Under the pieces are notes generated by a model, which worked only from the letters and a program-made list of their open reading frames with translations, was not told the DNA's origin and ran no database searches. Below, one piece after another: positions 30,101 through 37,974 of a stretch of 64,000 nucleotides of DNA. Made by a program: the position numbers and the translations under genes. The stretch is from Plantactinospora mayteni. GTDB taxonomy: Bacteria; Actinomycetota; Actinomycetes; Mycobacteriales; Micromonosporaceae. The stretch covers positions 434,001 to 498,000 of the forward strand of contig NZ_BONX01000023.1 of the NCBI RefSeq assembly GCF_016862935.1, given 5' to 3'. The stretch's first letter is position 1, and every line of letters starts with the position of its first letter.

Positions 30101-32727
30101 CCGGGGTCGCCGACGCGTACGTGCTGCCGGTCGGCGAGGAGCCACGGCGGCAGCTCGCGGCCTGGCTGGTACGGCGCCCGGAGACCGAACTCGACGTCGG
30201 GGCGGTGCGTACCGCGCTGCACGGGCAACTCCCCGACCATCTGATCCCGACCGCCTACGTGGTGCTCGACGCGCTGCCGTTGAACCCGAACGGCAAGGTG
30301 GACCGGGCCGCACTGCCGGCACCGGTCGCGGCCGGGCACACCCCGTTGACCGGGGACACCCAGCACCGGATCGCCGCCGTCTGGACCGAGCTGCTCGGCG
30401 CCGAGCGGGTCGGTGCCGACGACGACTTCTTCGCGCTCGGCGGCGACTCGTTCACGGCGGTCCGGGCCGCCCGGGCGATCGACCCCCGGCTGCGGGTGAT
30501 CGACCTGTTCACCCACCGGACGGTCGCACTGCTCGCGGGCTATCTCGACGGGCTGGACGGCGGCGCCGAGGCGGGACTGCTGCACCGGCTCGCCGGGCCG
30601 GCGCCGGGTACTCCGACGACGCTGACCGCGGTCTGCGTCCCGTACGGCGGTGGCTCGGCGGCGGCGTTGCAGCCCTTCGCCGAGGCGCTCGCCACCGCCC
30701 ACCCCGGCACCCAGGTGTACGCCGTCGAGCTGCCCGGCCACGACCCGGCCCGCCCCGACGAGCCGCTGCTCCCCCTCCCCGACCTGGTACGCCGGTGCGC
30801 CGCCGAACTCGACGCGGTCCCCGGCCCGCTGCTGGTCTACGGCCACTGTGTCGGCACCGCCGCCGCGCTGGCGCTCGCCCAGCGGCTGGAAGGCGACGGC
30901 CGGGAGGTGGTCGGGCTGGTGCTCGGGGCGAGCTTCCCGATGGCCCGGTTGCCCGGCCGGCTCTCCCGGTGGATCGGCCGGCTCTTCCCGACCGACCGAT
31001 GGCTCTCCGACCGGGCGTACCGGAACTTCCTCACCGTGATGGGCGGGTTGGAGGATGTCGCCGACACCCCGGAGGCAGCCGCCGACACCGCCACCATGCT
31101 GCGGGCGCTGCGGCACGACGCCCGGGACGCCGAGGCGTGGTTCGGCGACCGGCTCGGCGAACCGGACGCGCCCCGGCTGCGCGCCCCGGTCCTCGCCGTG
31201 GTCGGCGAGCGGGACCGCAGCACCGAGCTGTACGCCGAGCGGTACCGCGAGTGGGGCGCCTTCGCCGAGCGCGTCGAGCTGGCCACCATCCCCCGGGCCG
31301 GGCACTACTTCCTCAAGCACCAGGCGACCGGGCTGGGTGAGCTGGTCGCCGCGCGGCTGCGCGCCTGGGGTTCCGGTGAGCTGCCGGCGGCGGGCGGGGC
31401 GGAGCTGCTGGCCCGGACGGAGACCCGGCGCAACCTGCGGGCGTTCGGGCTGCTCGCCGGCGGGCAGTTCGTCTCGATGGTGGGCAGCCAGTTGAGCGCC
31501 TTCGCGCTCGGAGTCTGGGTCTACCAGCAGACCGGCCGGCTGCTCGACTTCGCGATGATCACCATGTTGGCGCTGGTCCCGGCCGTCTTCGCCGCGCCGA
31601 TCGGCGGTGCGGTCACCGACCGCTTCGACCGGCGCCGGGTGATGCTCGGCGCCGACCTGGCCGGTGCCGTCGCCATGAGTGCGCTGGCGCTGCAACTCTG
31701 GCTCGGCGAGCTGCGGATCTGGCAGGTGATGCTGGCGGTCACGGTCGGCTCGCTGGCCACGGCGGTACAGCGGCCGGCATATCTGGCGGCGACCGCGCAA
31801 CTGGTGCCGAAGCCGTACCTGCCGCAGGCGAACGCGCTGGCCAACCTCGGCACCGGCGTCGGTACGCTACTCGGCCCGCTCGCCGGTGGCGTGCTGATCA
31901 CCGCGCTCGGCCTGCCGGGCGTGGTCGCGCTGGACGTGGCCTGTTTCCTGGTCGCGGTCGGCACGCTGCTGCTGGTCCGCTTCCCGGACCGGCTGTTCCG
32001 GCGCCGGGAGGAGACCTTCGGCCGGGCGCTCGCCGGGGGCTGGCGGTTCATCGCCCGGCGCCGCCCGATGATCGTCATGATCGTCTTCTACGTGCCGGTG
32101 AACTATCTGCTGGCGGTGGCGATGGTCCTGGTCACCCCGCTGGTGCTGGACTTCGGTTCACCGGCCACCCTGGGCCTGGTCACCGGGATCGGTGGGCTCG
32201 GAGCGGCGGTCGGCGCGCTGGCCATGGTGGTCTGGGGCGGCACCCGGCGGCTCGCGGTCGGCATGGTCGGCTTCACCGTACCGGTCGGGCTCGGCACGGT
32301 GCTGATGGGCGTACGCCCCGAACCGGCGCTGGTCGCGGCCGGGCTCTTCCTCTACTGGGCGTCGCTGTCGATCCTGAACGCACACTGGATCTCGATCATC
32401 CAGGTGAAGGTGGTGCAGGACCTCCAGGGACGGGTGCTGGCGGTCAACCAGATGCTGGCCGCCGCGATGATGCCGCTGGGCTTCGTCACCGCGCCCGCGA
32501 TCGCGGAACGGGTCGTCGACCCACTGGTGCCGGGCGGCGCCGGCCGGGCCATCGCGGTACTGCTGGTCTGCACCGGCGCGCTGCTGATGTTCTGGAGCGC
32601 GGCGGGGCTGGCGTACCGGCCGCTGCGGCGGCTGGAGGACGACCTGCCGGACGGGGTCGCCGGAGCGGAGATCGACGACGACCTCGACGCGCTGCAACGC
32701 GAGTTCGACACCCGCCCGACCCGCTGA
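27175..32727 (+). CDS. non-ribosomal peptide synthetase C-A-T-TE fused to an MFS transporter
   Basis: 1850 aa, continuing the assembly line. The condensation domain (about 20-460) has His176-His177-IAV-Asp181-Ala182, so Ala replaces the usual Gly of HHxxxDG. The adenylation domain (about 500-1050) gives specificity residues DLTKVAHVAK by eye, close to known Asp codes such as DLTKVGHIGK. The carrier domain has Ser1092 (GGDS). The thioesterase (about 1140-1400) has GHCVG, with Cys1225 where serine is usual. From about residue 1418 to 1820 the chain is a complete MFS permease with about 12 hydrophobic segments and motif A GGAVTDRFDRRRVM. The fusion is uninterrupted, so synthesis and export of the peptide would occur on one polypeptide. 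Confidence 0.93.
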   Translation: MTEVEARPATGNAEELRSRLAQRLARARQAGTATTIPRRPDPDAPVPLHGSQTGMWFAAQYEPESPAYNVPTGLRLRGPLDPEALCGAVVDLVGRHAVLRSVVEPRDGTPVCVPRPAGVLRVEVVDLSTEEHPEEVVRDRLARGAAEPFALDRELPTRAVLYRLADDDHLLALTFHHIAVDAWSLRLIVTDLAACYAVRTGTATAAPPPPLQYADVVAWERRRADPARSAATLDRWRERLAGLPAVLPLPTDRPRPAVAESAGDRVPVELPAEFADRVRRAAAETGSTPFMVLLAAWQALLSRLAGTDDLAVGMISAGRRHPETEPVVGCFVRTVPVRAELSGEPTGRELLARTRTAVLDAIEHADVSLEELLAAVRPERVAGAHPLFQTLVNVYDDPLGAVRLPGLRTEAVELDTPTAKLDLSLNVVDPGPGRPLPGWLGYRSALFDRSTVQSLVDWFSTLLGGLVADLDRPVPALGLAPVPGPLLSGPEPSWTDDASTLTTLVDRWIAERPAAAAVVGPDGVLSYAELDRRAELLAGRLRRVGVGADEPVAVWVERSTDLVVGLLGALRAGAGYLPLDPGYPTARVRTMLAAVGGRVVVTQPELAARLADDPAGTAGAEPLPLVLVDGAVEPADTPGSGPPAGPPPTAEPGGPVDGTGTVDDAGAVDDAGAVDDAGAVDGAGAAGTTDGADRLAYVIFTSGSTGTPKGVAVSHRSIVHYLRAVLDRLGAPAAGGASFALVSTAAADLGLTCVLGALVTGGTLHVVDRETSLDPAALAGYLGRHRVDVLKLVPSQLRLLDAHGDLAGVLPGRLLVLAGEACPWELVARVRAARPDLAVQSHYGPTETTVAVLACDVAEVPESRRDGTVPLGRPLAGARLYVVDRAGRALPAGVPGELVVGGPGVARGYLNRPEATAASFVPDPVHGTERCYRTGDRVRIRPDGTVDFLGRVDDQVKIRGFRVEPGEVAAACRAVPGVADAYVLPVGEEPRRQLAAWLVRRPETELDVGAVRTALHGQLPDHLIPTAYVVLDALPLNPNGKVDRAALPAPVAAGHTPLTGDTQHRIAAVWTELLGAERVGADDDFFALGGDSFTAVRAARAIDPRLRVIDLFTHRTVALLAGYLDGLDGGAEAGLLHRLAGPAPGTPTTLTAVCVPYGGGSAAALQPFAEALATAHPGTQVYAVELPGHDPARPDEPLLPLPDLVRRCAAELDAVPGPLLVYGHCVGTAAALALAQRLEGDGREVVGLVLGASFPMARLPGRLSRWIGRLFPTDRWLSDRAYRNFLTVMGGLEDVADTPEAAADTATMLRALRHDARDAEAWFGDRLGEPDAPRLRAPVLAVVGERDRSTELYAERYREWGAFAERVELATIPRAGHYFLKHQATGLGELVAARLRAWGSGELPAAGGAELLARTETRRNLRAFGLLAGGQFVSMVGSQLSAFALGVWVYQQTGRLLDFAMITMLALVPAVFAAPIGGAVTDRFDRRRVMLGADLAGAVAMSALALQLWLGELRIWQVMLAVTVGSLATAVQRPAYLAATAQLVPKPYLPQANALANLGTGVGTLLGPLAGGVLITALGLPGVVALDVACFLVAVGTLLLVRFPDRLFRRREETFGRALAGGWRFIARRRPMIVMIVFYVPVNYLLAVAMVLVTPLVLDFGSPATLGLVTGIGGLGAAVGALAMVVWGGTRRLAVGMVGFTVPVGLGTVLMGVRPEPALVAAGLFLYWASLSILNAHWISIIQVKVVQDLQGRVLAVNQMLAAAMMPLGFVTAPAIAERVVDPLVPGGAGRAIAVLLVCTGALLMFWSAAGLAYRPLRRLEDDLPDGVAGAEIDDDLDALQREFDTRPTR
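29140..29229 (+). repeat. 18-bp tandem repeat inside the third adenylation domain
   Basis: Five units of GTGGACGATGCGGGGGCA, the outer ones diverged, encode repeats of VDDAGA. They lie in a Pro/Gly-rich linker just before the YVIFTSGSTG motif. The insert is in frame and falls at a variable loop, so the enzyme should still fold. Confidence 0.85.
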
Positions 32728-32733
32728 CCGCTG

Positions 32734-32773
32734 CCCGGCCGGCCCACTGGTGCACACCAGCGGGCCGGCCGGG
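32734..32773. terminator. bidirectional intrinsic terminator hairpin
   Basis: Two 19-base arms (32734-32752 and 32755-32773) are complementary with one mismatch, each containing CCCGGCCGGCCC or its complement. It sits between the NRPS stop (32727) and the convergent LLM oxidoreductase stop (32780), so it ends the NRPS operon. Confidence 0.8.
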
Positions 32774-32779
32774 TCCGGT

Positions 32780-33652
32780 TCAGAACTGTCGTACCACCGG
32801 GATGACCTCGGCGCCGATCCGTTCGAGTACGTCCAGCCGGGGCAGTTGCGGCACGCCGCCGATCGCCACGTCGAAGCCGAGATCGTGCAGCCGGTGCAGC
32901 TCGTCGAGGAGTTGGCTGGTCTTCTCGCCGTTCTCCCCGACGTCCATGACCTGGTAGACGGTCTTGGTGATCTCGGCGTAGTCCCGGCCCTCCCGCTCGC
33001 AGTGCTCGCGCAGGATGGCCAGCTTGCGCTCCAACTCCGGGGTGTTGAACAGGTTGCACGCCTGGGCGTACTTGGCGACCAGCCGCAGGGTCTTCTTCTC
33101 GCCACCGCCGCCGATCATGATTGGTGGCCGGGGTCGGCTCAGCGGCTGGGGCGAGTTGAGCAGCCGGTCGGCCTCGATGTGCCGGCCCTGGAACGGCCCG
33201 TCGTCGTCGGACCACATCTGGAGCACGTACCGCAGGGTCTCCTCGAGCAGTTCGAAGCGCTCGGCGACCGGTGGGAACGGGAAGCCGAGCCCCCGGGACT
33301 CCTCCTCGTTCCAGCCGGCGCCGATGCCGAGCATCGCCCGCCCGCCGGAGAGGACGTCCAGGGTCGTCACTGTCTTGGCGAGCAGCCCCGGCTGCCGGTG
33401 GTGTACCCCGGTGATCAGGGTCAACAGGGTGGCCCGCTCGGTGTGCGCGGCCAGAAAGCCCAGCGTGGTGTACGCCTCCAGCATCTCCGCCTCGGGCGGG
33501 CCGACCCCCTGGATCTGGAAGAAGTGGTCCATCAGGGCGAGATAGTCGAACCCGACCTGATCGGCCGTGCGGGCCACGGCGGCCAGGTCGGCGCCGAGCC
33601 CAGCAGGCCCGTTCGGCCAGGTCAGGTTGGGAATCTGTAGGCCAAGCCGCAT
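32780..33652 (-). CDS. LLM-class (F420-type) flavin-dependent oxidoreductase
   Basis: 290 aa from the ATG at 33652 (MRLGLQIPNLTWP). Family features include VGFDYLALMDHFFQI after strand 2, LLTLITGVHHRQPGLLAKTVTTLDVLSGGRAMLGIGAGWNEEE in the middle, and RPPIMIGGGGEKKTLRL. This pattern is typical of predicted F420-dependent members in actinomycetes. A GAGGAG lies about 11 bases before the ATG. It is convergent with the NRPS operon and separated from it by a strong terminator, so a tailoring role in that pathway is possible but not shown by the context. Confidence 0.9.
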   Translation of the reverse strand: MRLGLQIPNLTWPNGPAGLGADLAAVARTADQVGFDYLALMDHFFQIQGVGPPEAEMLEAYTTLGFLAAHTERATLLTLITGVHHRQPGLLAKTVTTLDVLSGGRAMLGIGAGWNEEESRGLGFPFPPVAERFELLEETLRYVLQMWSDDDGPFQGRHIEADRLLNSPQPLSRPRPPIMIGGGGEKKTLRLVAKYAQACNLFNTPELERKLAILREHCEREGRDYAEITKTVYQVMDVGENGEKTSQLLDELHRLHDLGFDVAIGGVPQLPRLDVLERIGAEVIPVVRQF

Positions 33653-34049
33653 GACGTCCGGTCGTCTCCTCTCGACGTGTCGCAACCGGTCTGGGTTGGA
33701 CACACGCAGTGCAACCCTATCCGCCCACCGGCCGGGTCGGCCCGGTTCACCAACCGGCCACCACCGAGAAGCCGAGCACGCCGAGAATCCGCGCACGCCG
33801 CGGAGCCGAGCACGCCAAGAGGCCGCGCACGCCGAGAAGCTGAGCACGCCGAGAGGCCGCGCACCGCCGGGAATCCGCGCACGCCGCGAAGCCGGGCCCA
33901 TCCTGGTCGGCCTGCCGGTTAACCGCCCCGAAAGCGTTCGGGAACACCGGCGAGACGGTCCGTTGTGACGATCTTGATCCACCGCCGTCCGGCGGCTGGC
34001 GGCACCCCACCTCCGGTGCCCACCGAATTCCGTAGACCGGAGCCTTGCC
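33653..34049. other. intergenic region with a tandem repeat, between divergent genes
   Basis: This 397-bp divergent gap has no convincing gene. It contains the 17-bp repeat tract at 33764-33900. Sequence on either side must contain the promoters of the LLM gene and the Tat amidase gene, but no clear boxes stand out. Confidence 0.5.
33764..33900. repeat. 17-bp degenerate tandem repeat, eight copies
   Basis: Eight consecutive copies of a 17-bp unit with consensus CCGAGAAGCCGAGCACG run from 33764 to 33900. Alternate units have CGCGCACG in place of GAGCACG, and there is one single-base insertion at 33866. Because 17 is not a multiple of three and the tract falls in a divergent promoter region, it is non-coding. 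Confidence 0.85.
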
Positions 34050-35927
34050 ATGCCTGATCTGCACGACACCTCCCCGACCGCCCCCAGACCGGATGCCGGG
34101 GTACGGCACCGGGTCAGCAGGCGTACCTTCCTCGGCGGCAGTGCCGCGGTGGCCGGCGCGACCGCGGCCACCCTGGTCGCGGCGGAACCGGCCGGCGCCA
34201 CCCAGGGCTCGACCGGCACCGACCCGGTACGCCGGCTCCTCGACGACCTGCCTACGGCCGGCCAGATCCCGCGCCGGGCGCGGATCGTGGACTACGAGAT
34301 CGCCGAGCTGATCGTCCTGCTCCGGGCCGGGCGGCTCAGCTCGGTCGAGTTGACCCGTGCCTACCTGGACCGGATCGACCGGCTCAACGGCCCCTTCGAG
34401 ACGTACGGCGACAACGGGGGCTACAACGCGTTCGTCCGGGTCGACCGGGCGGGTGCGCTGGCCCAGGCCGCCGCCGCCGACAAGCGACTGCGCAAGGGAC
34501 CGCCCTGGGCGGTACCGCCACTCTGCGGCATCCCGTTCGGGATCAAGGACTCGGTCGGGATCAAGGGCCTGGAGGCCAAGAACGGGACGCACGCGTACAG
34601 CGGCAACCTGGCGTACCGGGACTCCACGGTGGTGGCCCGGCTGCGCGAGCAGGGCGCGGTGATCATCGGCCACACCGTCGCCTCGGCCTTCTCCGGCTCT
34701 ATCGCCGGCACCTTCGCCGGCAACGCCTGGAACCCCCGGTTCGTCCCCGGCGGCTCCAGTCAGGGTTCCGGGGTGGCCACCGCCGCCCGGCTGGCGGCGG
34801 CGACCATCGGCGAGGAGACCGGCGGCTCGATCATGATGCCCGCCGCCGCGAACGGGGCCAGCGCGATCAAGCCGTCACTCGGCCTGGTCTCGACCGCCGG
34901 GGTGATGCCGCTCTCCCCCGGCTACGACGTACTCGGGCCGATCGCCCGCTCGGTCCGGGACGCCTCGCTGGTGCTCACCGCCATCCTCGGCCCCGATCCC
35001 GCGCCCGACCCGCTGACCCTCGCCGCGCCGCACCCGTTCCCGGCACTGCCGGTCGCCGCCCGCCGGGGGTCCAGGCCGCTGGCCGGACTGACCATCGGGG
35101 TGCCGCAGACCGACTGGATGACCCGGGGCGGCACCGGCACCCCACCGGCGCAGACCTACGATCCCGACCACCGGGCGGCCTTCGAGCGGTTCAAGCGGGA
35201 ACTCGTCGGGCTGGGTGCCCAGGTGAAGGACTTCGCCGGCCTCGACGTCACCCTTCCGGAGAACGACCCGTACTTCCGGACGGCGGACCGGCTGCCGGTG
35301 CCGACCGGCAACCCGGTGTCGCCGGCCACCGCCGTACTCAGCCCGAACCGGTACGAGATCCGCTACTGGCAGGCCGTGGCGGCGTTCGCCGAGTCGCACC
35401 CCGGCAACGCCGAGGCGCTGCGCCGGCAGTTCGGTGACCTGGCCGCGGCTGCCGCCACCGCCGGTGCCATCCCGGCGGCGGTACGCGACGAGGGCGAGCG
35501 GCGGCGGCGTACCCTCCAGGCCAACTACCAGCGGGCGCTGGACGACGCCGGGGTCGACTTCATGCTGGTGCTGCCGATCGGCGGCACCATCGGCCCCCGG
35601 TTCGGCGGCACGCAGCTGCCGAACTACCGCAGCTTCTACCAGCTCCCGAACGCGCTGACCTGGCCGATGGTGTCGTTCCCGATCGGCTACGACTCGACCG
35701 AGGGACTGCCGATCAACGCCGCCTTCTGGGGACCGCGCTTCTCCGAACCGACCCTGGTCGCGGCGGCCATCGACTACCAGGACCGCTATCCGAAACACCA
35801 CCGGGCGGCTCCGGCCGACCCGGTCTTCGACCCGGCGGCCCGGCGCGCCCCGCAGGTGGCGGCCGACGAGGTGGTACCGCCGGAGCTGTCCAACGATCCG
35901 CTGGTGGCCGAGGAGGCGTGGCGATGA
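34050..35927 (+). CDS. Tat-exported amidase-signature hydrolase
   Basis: 625 aa. A twin-arginine signal is clear (VSRRTFLGGSAAVAGATAATLVAAEPAGA), so the folded enzyme is exported. The amidase-signature core has the catalytic Lys in FGIKDSVG, the Gly/Ser-rich GGSSQGSG motif and the TGGSI loop carrying the catalytic serines, giving the Ser-cisSer-Lys triad. The family cleaves amides, from peptide amides to aryl amides; the substrate is unknown. The gene overlaps the next small gene by ATGA. A C-terminal extension of about 60 residues after the core is Pro/Ala-rich. Confidence 0.9.
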   Translation: MPDLHDTSPTAPRPDAGVRHRVSRRTFLGGSAAVAGATAATLVAAEPAGATQGSTGTDPVRRLLDDLPTAGQIPRRARIVDYEIAELIVLLRAGRLSSVELTRAYLDRIDRLNGPFETYGDNGGYNAFVRVDRAGALAQAAAADKRLRKGPPWAVPPLCGIPFGIKDSVGIKGLEAKNGTHAYSGNLAYRDSTVVARLREQGAVIIGHTVASAFSGSIAGTFAGNAWNPRFVPGGSSQGSGVATAARLAAATIGEETGGSIMMPAAANGASAIKPSLGLVSTAGVMPLSPGYDVLGPIARSVRDASLVLTAILGPDPAPDPLTLAAPHPFPALPVAARRGSRPLAGLTIGVPQTDWMTRGGTGTPPAQTYDPDHRAAFERFKRELVGLGAQVKDFAGLDVTLPENDPYFRTADRLPVPTGNPVSPATAVLSPNRYEIRYWQAVAAFAESHPGNAEALRRQFGDLAAAAATAGAIPAAVRDEGERRRRTLQANYQRALDDAGVDFMLVLPIGGTIGPRFGGTQLPNYRSFYQLPNALTWPMVSFPIGYDSTEGLPINAAFWGPRFSEPTLVAAAIDYQDRYPKHHRAAPADPVFDPAARRAPQVAADEVVPPELSNDPLVAEEAWR

Positions 35928-36103
35928 CCGGACCGTTCCTGACGGTGGAGTGGGTACCGCTGCTCAGCGCGGGCTTCCCGCTGCGCGAGCCGGACGACGA
36001 ACCGGCGCCGATACTCACCGTCGAATGGGGGCCCAAGCTCGGCACCAGCTACTACGGCTACGGCCGGGACCTGGCGCAGGAGGAGAGCGGGCCGCGCGGC
36101 TGA
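35924..36103 (+). CDS. small protein of unknown function with a doubled LTVEW motif
   Basis: 59 aa, starting at an ATG that overlaps the amidase stop and is preceded by GAGGAGG at suitable distance. I do not recognise the family. It contains two similar segments, FLTVEWVPLL (residues 5-14) and ILTVEWGPKL (residues 30-39). An acidic linker (REPDDEPAP) joins them and the tail is Gly/Tyr-rich (GTSYYGYGRD). It has no signal peptide, no cysteine and no membrane helix. Translational coupling suggests it works with the amidase, for example as a subunit, inhibitor or substrate peptide. A terminator follows. Confidence 0.65.
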   Translation: MTGPFLTVEWVPLLSAGFPLREPDDEPAPILTVEWGPKLGTSYYGYGRDLAQEESGPRG

Positions 36104-36123
36104 CCGCCGTGCCGGTCGGCCCG

Positions 36124-36156
36124 GGCCGGGCTGGCGCTGCTCGCGCCGCCCCGGCC
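36124..36156. terminator. bidirectional intrinsic terminator hairpin
   Basis: GGCCGGG and GGCGC pair with GCGCC and CCCGGCC around a TGCTC loop; one internal mismatch interrupts the stem. It sits between the small-protein stop and the convergent ABM gene stop at 36168. Confidence 0.65.
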
Positions 36157-36167
36157 TGACCTGCGGT

Positions 36168-36500
36168 TCAGCTCCGCTCGGGTACGGTCATCTCGCCGAG
36201 GACCGACCAGTCGTCCTGCGGGATGGTGGCGTTGACGATCTTCGGTGTCTCGGCGAGGTGCGGCGGCAGGCTCCGCTGCGCCTGCCGGAAGTGCGCGGAC
36301 TGCACGTGCGCGGCACCCGCGTCACCGTCCCGGAACGCCTCGACCAGGACGTACTCCGTCGGGTCGTCGATACTGCGCGACCAGTCGAACCACAGGCAGC
36401 CGGGCTCGGCCCGGGTCGCCCGGGTAAAGTCGCCGGCGATCTCGGGCCACCGGTCGGCGTACTCCGGCAGTACTCGGAACTTCGCGGTGATAAAGATCAT
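36168..36500 (-). CDS. putative quinol monooxygenase (ABM domain)
   Basis: 110 aa single antibiotic-biosynthesis-monooxygenase (ABM/YgiN-like) domain. It begins MIFITAKFRVLPEYADRWPEIAGDFTRATRAEPGCLWFDWSRSIDDPTEYVLVEAFRDGDAGAAH. The EPGCLxFDWxR and YVLVEAFRD blocks are typical of small dimeric ferredoxin-like monooxygenases that act on quinols without a cofactor. The ATG at 36500 has GAGGAG eight or so bases upstream. The substrate is unknown. Confidence 0.87.
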   Translation of the reverse strand: MIFITAKFRVLPEYADRWPEIAGDFTRATRAEPGCLWFDWSRSIDDPTEYVLVEAFRDGDAGAAHVQSAHFRQAQRSLPPHLAETPKIVNATIPQDDWSVLGEMTVPERS

Positions 36501-36707
36501 CTGGATCTCCTCGTACGGCTGGGCGGGCACCGGCGAGCGGGGTCGCGCCCGCAGATCCTAGTGCTCCTGGGATCCGTACGCCCAGTTGCTGCCGATCACG
36601 GCCTTTCGCCGGTTATGGCCGGCATCCGGCCGTCCTGCGGCGAACCACTGCCGAACCGCCCGCCGACCTGGGTCCCGCCGGACATCGCACGGACTACGCT
36701 TTCCCGC

Positions 36708-37925
36708 GTGATCGAGGCGGGCGACTCCGGAGCCGACGAGCGGCTGCGCCGAATCGAGGCGGTGACCGACTCCGCGCTGTCCCGGCTCGACGTGCCGGAC
36801 CTGCTCGACGAACTGCTCGCCCGGGTCTGTGGGCTGCTCCGGGTCGACACGGCCGCGATCCTGCTGCTCGACCAGCACGCCCAGCAACTCGTGGCCACCG
36901 CCGCGAAGGGATTGGCGGAGGAGGTCCGGCAGGGTTTCCGGATCGACGTCGGCCGGGGGTTCGCCGGCCGGGTCGCCCGGGACAAACAGCCGGTGGTGCT
37001 CGAACGGGTCACCCCGGCCGAGGTGGTCAACCCGATCCTGCCCGACAAGGGCATCCGGTCGATGCTCGGCGTACCTCTGCTCGCCGGCTCCGAACTGGTC
37101 GGCGTGCTACACGTCGGCACCCTCACCCCGCGCCGGTTCGACGCCGACGACATCCGGCTGCTGCAACTCGTCGCCGACCGGGCGAGCCTGGCCAGTCAGG
37201 CCCGGCTGGGCAGCATCGACCGGGCCGCCGCGCTCGCCCTGCAACGCAGCCTGCTGCCGACCCGGCTGCCGGCGGCGCCCGGCGTCGACATGGCCGCCCG
37301 GTACGTCCCCGGCCACCACACCGGGGTCGGCGGCGACTGGTACGACGTCTTCACCCTCCCCTCCGGTTGGCTCGGCATCGTGGTCGGCGACGTCTCCGGG
37401 CACGGCCTCCCGGCGGCCGTGGTGATGGGCCGGCTGCGCAGCGCCCTGCGGGCCTACGCCCTGGAGTGCGACGATCCCGCCGACGCGCTGACCCGGCTCG
37501 ACCGCAAGATCCAGCACTTCGAGGCGGGCAAGCTGGCCACGGTGCTCTACGCGCTGGTCAGTCCGGACCGGACGCACGTACGCGTCTCGCTCGCCGGACA
37601 CCTGTCTCCGATGATGGCCCGGCCCGGGCACCCGGTCGACACCGTGGCCCTCCCCGTCGACCTGCCGCTCGGCACCGGCCGCCCGAGACCCCGGCGCAGC
37701 ACCACCGTCGACTTCCCGCCGGGCGCCCTGCTGGTCTGCTACACCGACGGACTCGTCGAACGTCGAGACGAACTCATCGACATCGGGCTGGAGCGGCTGC
37801 GTACGGCGATCCAGCCCGGACCGGCCGAGACGCTCTGCGCGACCGTGATGACCACCCTCGGTGTCGAACAACCCGGCGACGACGTGGCCCTGCTGGCGTT
37901 ACGCCGCGACCCAACCACCGGATAG
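36708..37925 (+). CDS. GAF-domain SpoIIE/PP2C-type protein phosphatase
   Basis: 405 aa. A GAF domain covers about residues 25-165 (LLDELLARVCGLLRVDTAAILLLD to GVPLLAGSELVGVLHVG). A PP2C SpoIIE domain follows (about 190-400), with metal-binding motifs GGDWYDVF, VGDVSGHGLPAAVVMG and CYTDGLVERR, and a final GDDVALLALR. Such RsbU-like phosphatases dephosphorylate anti-anti-sigma factors in stress or developmental switches. The GTG at 36708 is used because it starts just before the first helix; no good ribosome-binding site is seen and TACGCT lies nine bases before it, so the mRNA may be leaderless. Confidence 0.87.
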   Translation: MIEAGDSGADERLRRIEAVTDSALSRLDVPDLLDELLARVCGLLRVDTAAILLLDQHAQQLVATAAKGLAEEVRQGFRIDVGRGFAGRVARDKQPVVLERVTPAEVVNPILPDKGIRSMLGVPLLAGSELVGVLHVGTLTPRRFDADDIRLLQLVADRASLASQARLGSIDRAAALALQRSLLPTRLPAAPGVDMAARYVPGHHTGVGGDWYDVFTLPSGWLGIVVGDVSGHGLPAAVVMGRLRSALRAYALECDDPADALTRLDRKIQHFEAGKLATVLYALVSPDRTHVRVSLAGHLSPMMARPGHPVDTVALPVDLPLGTGRPRPRRSTTVDFPPGALLVCYTDGLVERRDELIDIGLERLRTAIQPGPAETLCATVMTTLGVEQPGDDVALLALRRDPTTG

Positions 37926-37974
37926 CCGCTCCGCTCGGCTCGACGGCAGGCCGGGGGTGAGGACGGCGCGGGCC

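Noticed and set aside
28288-31800. Long minus-strand open frame opposite the second NRPS.
   Set aside because: Antisense shadow of the NRPS reading frame, with no recognisable domain.
32780-33652. The LLM oxidoreductase as a definite tailoring enzyme of the NRPS.
   Set aside because: It is on the opposite strand with a strong terminator between; there is no direct evidence for a shared pathway.
33764-33900. Repeat array that could be mistaken for a CRISPR.
   Set aside because: The 17-bp units are contiguous, with no unique spacers, and no cas genes are present.
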